DNA of 64,000 nt, from contig JAKUDP010000012.1 of the NCBI GenBank assembly GCA_022570795.1, forward strand, positions 186,001-250,000, written 5' to 3'. This document shows positions 19,386 to 28,050 of the stretch, in pieces. Source of the stretch: Sphaerulina vaccinii. Lineage: Eukaryota > Ascomycota > Dothideomycetes > Mycosphaerellales > Mycosphaerellaceae. How positions within the stretch are numbered: the stretch's first letter is position 1; each line of letters begins with the position of its first letter. The translations under genes and the position numbers were made by a program. A model generated the notes under the pieces. The model searched no databases. It was not told the DNA's origin and was given only the letters and a program-made list of their open reading frames with translations.

Positions 19386-20486
19386 ATGTCTGTCGACGAG
19401 CTGTCACACCCACCGCCCGATGTCGTCTCCTCGCTAAAATTTGATGACGATACTGGTAACACGCTCATCATCAGTTCCTGGTCCGCCGAGCAAGCCCTTT
19501 TTGTGTATCAGAGAAGCACAAAAGAACCACCCTTCGAAATAACCGGATTAATCTCAGCTCCCGCTCCAGTCCTCGATGTCTGCTTCGGAATCAACGACCG
19601 GATCGTATACTATGTTGGTCTAGACTGCGCAGTACATCGACAGAACCTCTACGATGTTAAGGACAATGAAATAATTGCGCAAAGCTCGCATGCGACTAGC
19701 AAAGTCGCATACTCCAGGCAACATAATCTCGTTCTAGCTCTAAGTTGGAATGGAACCCTGTTCGTCATCGACGCGGACGACACGAAACGGCAAGCTGTGG
19801 TCCAGCTTGCCGCGAAACCCTTCGCTCTATCTCTCACAGCAGATAAAGCAGTCGTCACGATGGCCGAGCGCAAAGTGCACGTTTACGAGCTTGCTGAGCT
19901 GAAGGCAGCGATACCAACGACTTCTGATGCTACAACGAGCGGGGAAACAAAGTCTATATCAGTAAAACCATGGCAGGAACGGGAGTCGAGCTTGAAGTTC
20001 ATGACTCGCGCTTCAGCAACCATGCCCGATGGTACGGGCTTCGCAGCCTCTTCTATCGAAGGAAGAGTAGGCGTAGAGTGGTTCGATGAGGAAGCCAACA
20101 AGAAGATGTACGCATTCAAGTGTCATCGGGACAAAAGCACAACCACGGACGAGGAGACTGGACAAGAAGTGCCTCTGGACATCATATACCCGGTCAATGC
20201 AATCGCTTTCCACCCTGTGCACGGCACTTTCGCCACTGGAGGAGGAGACGGTGTCGTAGCATTGTGGGATGCAAAGACGAAGAGGAGAATAAGGCAATAT
20301 CCCAAGTTAGCAGCGAGTGTAGCTGCACTGGCTTTCAGTCCCGATGGCAAGTGGTTGGCAATTGGGATTAGTCCGGGTTTTGAAGATGGACATGAACAGG
20401 ACGTTCCTGATCCAGCATTGGTGAAAGTGTTTCTGCGACAGTTGGCGGACGGCGAAGCTAAGGGCAAGCCGGCGAAGGAGAAGTAG
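19386..20486 (+). CDS. BUB3: Mitotic checkpoint WD40 protein Bub3
   Basis: A single exon encodes 366 residues forming a WD40 propeller of the Bub3/Rae1 family. Diagnostic are the N-terminal blade (DELSHPPPDVVSSLKFDD, LIISSWSAEQALFVYQ) and the family signature GRVGVEWFDEEANKKMYAF followed by KCHRDK. Late blades read VNAIAFHPVHGTFATGGGDG and LAFSPDGKWLAIG. The acidic EE/Q-rich loop and the VYPVNAI-like stretch fit Bub3 rather than Rae1. Bub3 binds phosphorylated MELT repeats of the kinetochore protein Spc105/Knl1 and recruits Bub1 and Mad3 in the spindle checkpoint. It shares its promoter region with GPN2. The tail after the propeller is short and Lys-rich (GKPAKEK). Confidence 0.92.
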   Translation: MSVDELSHPPPDVVSSLKFDDDTGNTLIISSWSAEQALFVYQRSTKEPPFEITGLISAPAPVLDVCFGINDRIVYYVGLDCAVHRQNLYDVKDNEIIAQSSHATSKVAYSRQHNLVLALSWNGTLFVIDADDTKRQAVVQLAAKPFALSLTADKAVVTMAERKVHVYELAELKAAIPTTSDATTSGETKSISVKPWQERESSLKFMTRASATMPDGTGFAASSIEGRVGVEWFDEEANKKMYAFKCHRDKSTTTDEETGQEVPLDIIYPVNAIAFHPVHGTFATGGGDGVVALWDAKTKRRIRQYPKLAASVAALAFSPDGKWLAIGISPGFEDGHEQDVPDPALVKVFLRQLADGEAKGKPAKEK

Positions 20487-20726
20487 TGTATGAGAAGAGA
20501 TGTTGTCCATGGTTGGGGATTAGCGAGGCGTTCTCTGGTGTATAAATTTGGGTCATGTCTTGTTGGCAGAGACATCACTATCACGGAGCGAAGAGGCATC
20601 TTGATGCTACAGCTTATTGCTAGAATGCAATCAGGCTTGAAAATGCAGTCAGGCTTAGTTCATTGCATACATGTCTCACCTGCTGCTGACCAATTGTGAA
20701 GTTGGTGAAAGCGAGCACAACCGTGT
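20487..20726. other. Convergent spacer BUB3/HET
   Basis: Contains the 3' UTR of BUB3 and that of the HET gene. A short direct repeat (AATGCAATCAGGCTTGAAA / AATGCAGTCAGGCTTAG) lies near 20625-20660. No gene. Confidence 0.5.
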
Positions 20727-22582
20727 CTACACGAGGTCAAACCACTGTATCAAGCCTTGCAGCTGCCCGGTAGCTTCAAGTTCTGCTACATAATGACCCT
20801 AATTCTAGTCAGCACAATAACACAGACAGCCGATAGCCAGCTCACAGTAAGAACTTACGTCCATGAGATTTTCCACGAAAGCGTTGTTGACGATCCTATA
20901 GCCATCCGGACATGATCTCAAAAGAAAAGGCAGATGATTGCCAAACACGATACATATCTGATCACCTTCTCTTGCCTCTGAACATGCTAAGCCAATGCTT
21001 CCATCATCGGCGAGGAAGTAGGATTTGTACCTGTTTGTGATGCGTAAGGCTTCGATGTATATGCTTGGGGGAGTCTCGGAGCGATGGAGTATAGGCATGT
21101 TTGCTGGCGGAGAGGGCCAGATTTGCAGACGTTCACGTATCAGGGTGTCGAAACTCGATCTCAGAGATGCGATGTTGCTTTGTCGCATCGTCAGAGTGGA
21201 ATATAGGCTGTCGAGCAGATCTCCTGACGGACTGGTCTCTTTGAGCACACAGAGGATATCGTAGACGAAGCTGCTGAGGCGAGGGAAGTCGTTCAGAATC
21301 TCATCGGTAAGTGTCCCTAGCACACGAACTATAGCAGAGACGCGGATCCCTTTCACTCTCAAGATGTGATCTGAGGTGCAGCTGTCGACTTCCATTCGTT
21401 GATTATTATCACAGCCCGTTGTGGAATTATGTCTGATTCCTTTGGTTCTGATGCTGGAGCTGGCGTTGAATTGAGGAACCCAAGTGGGACAGTCTTCAAT
21501 CAAGCCGTGGACGTCAGCACATCCTGTGTTCAGTTCTGGAAAACGTAAGACCCTCAGCCGGCCAGTCATAGCTATCATTGCTCTCGTAGCTAGTATGTAC
21601 ACGTCTTGCACTGGCAGCGTATAGTCGACAGTGATCAGAGTCTGATCACCTTGGGCTTGCTCTTGCTGTATCAAGCCCAGCAGGCCGAAGACCTTGTCGC
21701 GAGGGTCACTTGTTCGGAACTGCAAGCTGCAAGTCAGCATGCCGTCCACTGCGCTCACTCGCGCTCTGAAGTGCGATATGATTGAGCAGTTGACTATGCC
21801 CTGCAGGTAGATACCGCAGTATTGCGGTCGTTCGTAATTGCGATGCAACATCCATCCAGCGGCAAGTCCGATATCGATCCATGGTATAGCGGTACTGCCA
21901 AAGAAGCAAATTGGCTGACTTGCGAGTGAGATTTCTTGCACAATCCATAGCCGAGAGAATAGTTCAGCAGAGTAAAAGAGGCCGACAGCGGACCAATTGC
22001 ACCGGTCTGGCAGAGGATCGTACGAGAAGCCTCGAGAATGTATCAATCGTGGATCTCGAAGGACTGGCAATCTCTCATCTCCGAATTCCAGGTGTTTGGT
22101 GTGTTCTCTACACTGTTGAATGATAGTATCGATGGCAAGCTGCACATCGCTGCCTAAGCCTTCATCGGGACCAACCCATGCAAGCACTTCATGTGCCATG
22201 GAGTATACGTCCTTCATGATGCTCACTTGTTCGGCTCGTTCGACCAGATCACTCTGGTTGATACATATGGCGTCAAGCCAGATCGGTATGTCACTTCCGT
22301 CGCTCTCGATAACATTATATTTTGGAGTACATCGATTGCACTTGCTGGTACGTTCAGTTGCGTATCGTTGACGAGCGCACAGCCACGGAGCTTCGCATCA
22401 CCCCAGCACCAGGAGATAGCGTTGTACCGAGGATGGAAGGAGATAAGTGATATGACCTCAAGGTTTGCTGAGATGAGTCCGTCTTGTAGAGCAGTTTGGA
22501 CACGCAGAATTCTGATCTCTTTTCTTTCGACTGAAAGCGGCTGATATGGCGATACTGCATTTCTTCTTGCTGCGTTGAGCAT
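20727..22582 (-). pseudogene. Heterokaryon-incompatibility (HET) domain protein, frameshifted
   Basis: The HET domain is clear: EIRILRVQ and YNAISWCWGDA at the N-terminus, LVNDTQLNVPASAIDVLQNI, then IPIWLDAICINQSDLVERAEQ, IMKDVYSMAHEVLAWVG and later SRLWIVQEISLA. The frame changes between LQNIM and the IWLDAICINQ block, near 22305-22325, with no intron signal that would repair it, so the gene carries an indel (or a sequencing error in an A-rich spot). The remainder is open: about 450 residues, then a 60-base intron (20799-20858) and a last exon (20798-20727) ending LQGLIQWFDLV. HET proteins trigger cell death on non-self fusion; inactivated alleles are common. The start at 22582 is tentative. 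Confidence 0.75.
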
Positions 22583-23381
22583 GGCCTCCTGTTGGCCAGC
22601 CCATATGCAACGGATGGCGTCTGTAGTATTGAGTGCAAAGCAAGTTGATTGCGTACCAAGTTGTGGAAGTGGAAGTGGAAGTGGAAGTGGAGAAAGGACA
22701 GGGAGCCATACACTAGCTTATGCCTTCCCCCAGCCAATAGCCGCCAGATTGGATATTCACATGCGTGGCTCGAAGCATAGGTCGTTGCCGTTTCGCCCTT
22801 CTTTGATGTCTGTTGGTCGATAGGCTATCTTGTAAGCACGTTGAGGCTGCCTCAAGACCGTAGTAGTCGCAGTAGAACAGAGAAGGCCTCTGTTATCGAT
22901 GCTATGTCCAAGGTTTCCGATGAGAGTGGAACGACCAATACAGATGATCTTTTCTTTTCAATGCTTGATGTCCATCTGGTAGTCCTGCACGACTACGGGA
23001 CAGCAGAATCAAGTATCTCTGCTGTTGTGGTGCCTCATGATGTTGTTCAGAGCCGGCGTTTGGTGTCATGGTCGCCATCAGTCGCTGTGAGATGACGGCC
23101 GAAAGTAATCATTCTCGATTGGGGAGTACTACAGTATCATACCCTCTGTAGCCATCATAGCAAAGCATACCGACCAACCAACGCCATCGCTAAGTTCAAA
23201 TATTCTGTGCACTCTCGTGCGTCTCTTCGTGGGCCTTGATTCGCCATTTACCGTGGCCAACCGTACCGCACTTCGTACACTTCCATTCATCAGACCCGGT
23301 GAGCACCACCCATTTCCCCGCTCTCCGCCAGCGTCGGTACTCTGTGTTTGCTTGGACAGACGTCTGCTGCAGAGAAGGATC
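22583..23381. other. Intergenic between HET gene and Dpb3-type gene
   Basis: Holds the HET gene's 5' flank and the 3' flank of the histone-fold gene. Includes a hexanucleotide microsatellite. Overlapping frames of up to about 140 codons (23129-23670) are antisense or out of frame to the neighbouring gene's C-terminus and are not called. Confidence 0.45.
22665..22692. repeat. (GGAAGT)n microsatellite
   Basis: At least four consecutive copies of GGAAGT or its phase GTGGAA are present upstream of the HET gene's start. This is ordinary simple-sequence DNA, useful as a length marker. Confidence 0.8.
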
Positions 23382-24005
23382 CTACTCGTCCTGCATTTCC
23401 TCGTCCTCGGCTCCTTCGCTTGCGGGTATCTCTCTCTCAACTTCGACGGCAGCCTTACCATTCGATGCAGCTCCAACGTGTCCATCCAGTGTGCCTTGTC
23501 CTTTGAGAAAGCCATTCTCAGCTCCTCCAGCTTCTGGTATGGAAGCAATAGGCTGCTTCGGAGCTTTCTGTCTGTACTGCTTCATAGTCATCGTCCTGGG
23601 TACGACATCTGATAGGAATTCGAGGTTTTCGACGCGAGCTACTGCGTTGGCTGTGGCCATCACATATTAGCACATCTCCAGATTTGATTGCTCGCTATGC
23701 TCACGTACCGACGTCGCGATACTGGATATTCCTCCTCGGCTTCTGGGCATGTTCGCTCTTGACTTGATTGTACGCTTGTTCAACGAGATGCTGGAGGAAC
23801 ATCTCAGTGGCGACTGTGATGACGAAGGCGGCGTTGTTCGAGCATTGATTGATGTCGGGGTCGGTGTTGATGATTTTCTTGACGCGGGCAACTGTAAGCT
23901 GTCAGTATAGGTGGGTGAGCTGGAGGAATGGGAGTATATACGCGGGAGAGCAACGGTCCCGGTGACTTCGCTCGAAGGCGTGATGGGCGTGTTATTGTAC
24001 GGCAT
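23382..24005 (-). CDS. Histone-fold protein, DNA polymerase epsilon subunit Dpb3/CHRAC-15-like
   Basis: Three exons (24005-23942, 23891-23709, 23650-23382) encode 171 residues. After a short N-terminus comes a CBFD/NF-Y-type histone fold: LPLARVKKIINTDPDI, then NNAAFVITVATEMFLQHLVEQAYN, QKPRRNIQYRDVANAV and LEFLSDVVPRT. The pattern matches the Dpb3/POLE4 group, where the protein pairs with Dpb4 in DNA polymerase epsilon and related chromatin-remodelling complexes. The C-terminal 60 residues are acidic and low in complexity (EGAEDEEMQDE at the end), also typical. An NF-YC homologue is the main alternative, but the RRNIQY..DVANAV block favours Dpb3. Introns are 50 and 58 bases. Confidence 0.83.
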
Positions 24006-24192
24006 CTTCTCCTCGTCCTCTTGGTTGTTGTCTGTCTTTTGGAGATGGTGTTGTAAGAGAGCACTGCACTCTAGTACACGCGAGGCGCGGCGCGTCGAGA
24101 AAGAGCTCTAGCTGGACCCTGAATGCTGCTGTCTGTGTCTCTCAATACAGTAAGAACAACCACTTACAACCAGGATAAGTCAACAAGATGCG
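24006..24192. promoter_or_regulatory. Divergent promoter, histone-fold gene / CLC channel
   Basis: Fewer than 190 bases separate the divergent starts. The forward leader contains at least two ATGs upstream of the CLC start: one near 24123, and the two-codon uORF at 24188. A compact shared promoter is likely. Confidence 0.5.
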
Positions 24193-24196
24193 ATGA
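24188..24196 (+). promoter_or_regulatory. Minimal uORF (ATG-CGA-TGA) overlapping the CLC start codon
   Basis: An ATG five bases upstream of the CLC start opens a frame of Met-Arg-stop, whose TGA overlaps the main ATG (ATGCGATGAGCC). Ribosomes starting at the first ATG would terminate right on the main start and could reinitiate there. Whether it is used is not shown by sequence. Confidence 0.45.
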
Positions 24197-26727
24197 GCCA
24201 GACCAGAAGAAGCGAAGCTCGCCGCAGCAGCAGCCACAATGCCACCTCCCACTCTCTCCCGCGCCCCTCTGCCCTGAACCGCCGCCTCTCCGCCCTCTCC
24301 ACCGCCGAGAGCGGCCATGCTAACGACATCGCCAGTCCAGAAGAAGTGCGCGTAGCAGAAGAAATCGCCGAAATCAAACGCTACGAAGACTTCACCACAA
24401 TCGACTGGGTCCAAGACGCCGCTCGCGAACAACAACGTCGCAAGACCCGCCGTCTATCTCGAGCTTCACATACACCAAACTGGCGACGATCGGTCTATGA
24501 AGCTTATGATGCTGGTCAAGGATGGATCGTTGTTACATTGATAGGCACGGCTATTGGGTTGAATGCTGCTTTCTTGAACATTGTGACGGAGTGGTTGTCT
24601 GATGTCAAAAGAGGGTATTGCACTACGGCGTTCTATCTCAATGAACAGTTCTGCTGTTGGGGCGCTGAGGATGGTTGCGCGGAGTTTGTGCATTGGAGTG
24701 ACTGGACAGGCGTGAATTATGTGATCTACACCCTGTTCTCTACGCTTTTCGCTTTCACTAGCGCGAGGTTGGTGAAGAGTTTCGCTCCTTATGCGGCGGG
24801 GAGTGGCATATCAGAGATCAAATGCATTATTGCTGGCTTCGTGATGAAGGGCTTCCTTGGATTCTGGACGCTCTTGATTAAGAGTATCGGATTACCTCTG
24901 GCCATTGCTAGTGGATTGAGTGTGGGCAAGGAGGGGCCGAGTGTGCATTATGCTGTGTGCACGGGGAATGTCATCAGTCGCATGTTCGACAAGTATCGAC
25001 GGAATGCGGCTAAGACGAGGGAGATCCTTTCAGCTTGCGCTGCTGCAGGAGTTGCTGTGGCTTTCGGCAGTCCTATTGGAGGTGTGTTGTTCAGTTTGGA
25101 AGAGATGAGCAACTACTTCCCGCTAAAGACGATGTGGAGGAGCTACTTCTGTGCTCTGGTCGCAACAGCTGTGCTGGCGGCTATGAACCCTTTCCGGACT
25201 GGACAGCTGGTCATGTTCACTGTAAGATACGATCGAACCTGGCACTTCTTCGAGATTCCCTTCTACATCATTATCGGTATCTTCGGAGGCTGCTACGGAG
25301 CTTTCGTCATGAAATGGAACATGCGAGCTCAGGCGTTTCGAAAACGATACCTAACCAAATTCCCTATCCTAGAGGCTACTCTATTAGCTGCAGGAACAGC
25401 GATCATCTGCTATTGGAACATGTTCCTCAAGATTGATATGACAGAGAGCATGGAAATCCTCTTCCTAGAATGCGAAGGCAGCCACGACTACGATGGACTA
25501 TGCGAGAAACAGAATCGCTTGCGAATGATCTTCTCACTCCTCTTCGCCACCATCCTCCGCACATTCCTGGTCATCATCTCATATGGCTGCAAAGTTCCCG
25601 CTGGCATCTTCGTCCCCTCCATGGCAATCGGAGCCTCCTTCGGCCGCATGCTCGGCATCCTCGTCGAGGCCCTTCACGAGTCTTTCCCTGATGCCGCCTT
25701 CTTTTCAGCCTGCGAGCCAGACGTCCCATGCATCACTCCAGGGACATATGCATTCCTTGGTGCTGGCGCAGCTCTATCAGGAATCATGCACCTCACAGTC
25801 TCCGTCGTAGTCATAATGTTCGAACTTACCGGAGCACTTACCTATATCCTCCCCACGATGATCGTCGTAGGCGTAACGAAGGCCGTCTCAGAGCGTTTCG
25901 GCAAAGGAGGCATCGCAGACCGCATGATATGGTTCAACGGCTTTCCCTTCCTTGACAACAAAGAAGAGCACACCTTTGGTGTACCTGTCAGCTCAACAAT
26001 GACAGCAGACCCGACAGTCCTACCCGCTACGGGTCTCACGATACGGAAAGTCGAACAAATATTAGCTGAAGCGAAATATCAAGGTTTCCCTATCGTCGAG
26101 GACCTCGAAAGTAAGATCTTGTTAGGCTATATCGGCCGCACCGAACTCCGCTATGCCATCGATCGCGCAAGACGCGAACAACCCATCGCCGCATCCGCCA
26201 AATGTATATTCAGTCCCTCCGAAGATCCACGTACAGCTACTACCCCTTCCGCTGCGATATCCTTCGACGACGCAGCCATGTCTGTCGACTTTAGCAAATT
26301 CGTGGATCCCACTCCTCTGGCAGTCCACCCGCGCCTTCCACTAGAAACTGTAATGGAATTCTTCAAGAAACTCGGTCCTCGCGTCATCCTAGTAGAACAC
26401 CGCGGCCGACTCACCGGTCTCGTAACAGTCAAGGACTGCCTCAAATTCCAATTCCAGCACGAACAGCATGAGAACCCGAGAGATCAGCATGAAGGGCAAG
26501 AGAAAGCTTGGGTTATACTTAGACATGCTGCGTTGTGGGTTTGGACTAAGTTCAGTTGGGTCACTGAGAAGATACCTGGTGTTCGAGGAAGGCTGAGACT
26601 TGATAGTGGTGGAAGATATTCTGGTCTTACAGACTCACCGCCCAACAGTGCTGGGCTTGATCCTGATGGTGCTGGACCAGCTGCTGGAGGTGTGGAATTG
26701 CAGGATCGGAGGGAGATGGTTAGCTAA
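24193..26727 (+). CDS. CLC-type voltage-gated chloride channel/antiporter (Gef1 family)
   Basis: A single exon encodes 844 residues. The cytosolic N-terminus leads into CLC transmembrane helices with all selectivity motifs: GSGISEIK (about residue 203), GKEGPSVHYA (about 245, with the gating glutamate), FSLEEMS, and PAGIFVPSMAIGASFGR (about 468). FLGAGAALSGIMHLTVSVVVIMFELTG follows. Two CBS domains form the cytosolic C-terminus (MTADPTVLPATGLTIRKVEQ; HPRLPLETVMEFFKKLGPR..GLVTVKDCLKFQ). This is the organisation of yeast Gef1 and mammalian CLC-3/4/5, which exchange chloride for protons in Golgi, endosome and vacuole membranes and support copper loading and pH control. The gating glutamate argues for an exchanger. 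No intron is present. Confidence 0.93.
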   Translation: MSQTRRSEARRSSSHNATSHSLPRPSALNRRLSALSTAESGHANDIASPEEVRVAEEIAEIKRYEDFTTIDWVQDAAREQQRRKTRRLSRASHTPNWRRSVYEAYDAGQGWIVVTLIGTAIGLNAAFLNIVTEWLSDVKRGYCTTAFYLNEQFCCWGAEDGCAEFVHWSDWTGVNYVIYTLFSTLFAFTSARLVKSFAPYAAGSGISEIKCIIAGFVMKGFLGFWTLLIKSIGLPLAIASGLSVGKEGPSVHYAVCTGNVISRMFDKYRRNAAKTREILSACAAAGVAVAFGSPIGGVLFSLEEMSNYFPLKTMWRSYFCALVATAVLAAMNPFRTGQLVMFTVRYDRTWHFFEIPFYIIIGIFGGCYGAFVMKWNMRAQAFRKRYLTKFPILEATLLAAGTAIICYWNMFLKIDMTESMEILFLECEGSHDYDGLCEKQNRLRMIFSLLFATILRTFLVIISYGCKVPAGIFVPSMAIGASFGRMLGILVEALHESFPDAAFFSACEPDVPCITPGTYAFLGAGAALSGIMHLTVSVVVIMFELTGALTYILPTMIVVGVTKAVSERFGKGGIADRMIWFNGFPFLDNKEEHTFGVPVSSTMTADPTVLPATGLTIRKVEQILAEAKYQGFPIVEDLESKILLGYIGRTELRYAIDRARREQPIAASAKCIFSPSEDPRTATTPSAAISFDDAAMSVDFSKFVDPTPLAVHPRLPLETVMEFFKKLGPRVILVEHRGRLTGLVTVKDCLKFQFQHEQHENPRDQHEGQEKAWVILRHAALWVWTKFSWVTEKIPGVRGRLRLDSGGRYSGLTDSPPNSAGLDPDGAGPAAGGVELQDRREMVS

Positions 26728-27552
26728 CATTCGTAGAATTGTGTGCGAAACCAGTTTGACTTCTCCCCGCGGTTGCTCGCAGCTCTCTGCTATACACTCC
26801 TCTTTGTCTGCGTCACCATCGAGAGTCGATGTGCACCGCAGTTGCGTTCTTGACAGCATTTCCTACAGATGATGCAGAGATTCGAGAATCTTGAAGCGCT
26901 CACAAGTCTCTTCTCTCCAGGCGAGGACGATTCAGAGTGCATTTCCAAAGGCTACCAGCGCCTCAAGTAGCTTCGTCCGTGACGTTGCATTGCCACCCAT
27001 ATCGAATCGACGCTCCAGTCTCGTCGCAATGCCATTGCCATTGTTTGAAGTACAGGTCTGACACTGCTCAAGTCCGTGACTTTGAGGATGGCAATCACGA
27101 GCAGAGCAGAAGACAAGATGCGTAGCAGGCCCAAAGTACGACCTGTGAGGGTATCTGGGACCCTTCAAGTTCGCAAGTCAAGATATCACGAAGCTGTCTC
27201 CTGCCGACAAGATTGTGCTTTACATGTCGGAGCTGTTTCAGGGTCGAGTTCACTTCACTTCGCTTTCGAAGGCCAGACTGGAGACGCGCACTTGGGTTGT
27301 TCGCTTCCGCAAGCTAAGATTTGGCAGAGTACTTCATATTCAGATCTCACTTAATATCAGCAAGTGAAGCGGCTTGTGCATGTTTGCTCGCGGTAGTCAT
27401 AACAACAACAGCAACGACAGTGCAAGGCTCGCACGAAGACTTCCCACTGCACTCGCGTGTCTCCATCTCTTCAATACGCCCACGCCTCAGCACTCGAACA
27501 CGCACTCCAAACATCTCAGCTCCTCATCTTCGACACCACGCTCGAACGCATC
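26728..27552. other. Intergenic, no supportable gene
   Basis: Contains the CLC 3' UTR and the 5' flank of the small gene at 27553. A minus-strand frame at 26952-27134 encodes 60 residues with a hydrophobic start (MGLLRILSSALLVIAILK). It has no cysteines and no splice partners I could confirm, so I leave it uncalled. Confidence 0.4.
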
Positions 27553-27945
27553 ATGGTAGGTCTCTCCAACCACCCGGCTCACAACCATCCACTAATTCCT
27601 GTGCGCAGTCTTCCTCCAAGTTGCCCAAGCGTGACATCAGTCGTGCCGCCGGAAAGAAGTATGGATGAAACCTTGTCAACGCCATTACATATGCTCACAA
27701 TACCCAGGAACCTCCTCGAAATGTCTAGCCTCCTGTTCGCAATGGCTGACACTATCGTCCCTGGCCGAGCCCTTACCCAGATCGAGCTAGGGAGAATGCT
27801 CGACGGTCTCGCCAACGCCTGGGCCTTGGCCAAGAATTCTGGCAACTGGGCAATGATGAAGGGGATATGGGATATGGGATGCCGACACTTCGGCAAGGCG
27901 GTTTGGTCATTGAAGGTTCAGCCTATGGTTAAAAGTAAGCTCTGA
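27553..27945 (+). CDS. Small hypothetical protein, 96 residues, three exons
   Basis: Splicing 27553-27555, 27609-27658 and 27708-27945 yields a 96-residue frame: a basic start SSSSKLPKRDISRAAGKK, then an amphipathic helical part (LLEMSSLLFAMADTIVPGRA, LTQIELGRMLDGLANAWALA) and a basic end. The first coding exon would be the ATG alone. Both introns are of normal size (53 and 49 bases) with GTAGGT/GTATGG donors and GCGCAG/CCCAG acceptors, and they remove a TGA and join phases exactly, which supports the model. An unspliced reading from 27457 lacks an ATG. No family is recognised; a small soluble or nuclear protein is possible. Confidence 0.5.
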   Translation: MVGLSNHPAHNHPLIPVRSLPPSCPSVTSVVPPERSMDETLSTPLHMLTIPRNLLEMSSLLFAMADTIVPGRALTQIELGRMLDGLANAWALAKNSGNWAMMKGIWDMGCRHFGKAVWSLKVQPMVKSKL

Positions 27946-28050
27946 GCAGAGAGGCAGTATGCAACAAGCTCTGAGCATCAGGCAGTATGGAATCAGCAGA
28001 CACACTGAGAGGCGGCGAGAAAGAATGCTTTGCTACAGCAAGTAGCCGTG

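Noticed and set aside
22221..22330. An intron that would repair the HET frameshift
   Set aside because: No GT-AG pair with suitable phase removes the shift without deleting conserved HET residues.
26952..27134. 60-residue minus-strand frame with a hydrophobic N-terminus
   Set aside because: Looks like a signal peptide but has no cysteines, no splice partners and no transcript evidence; left uncalled.
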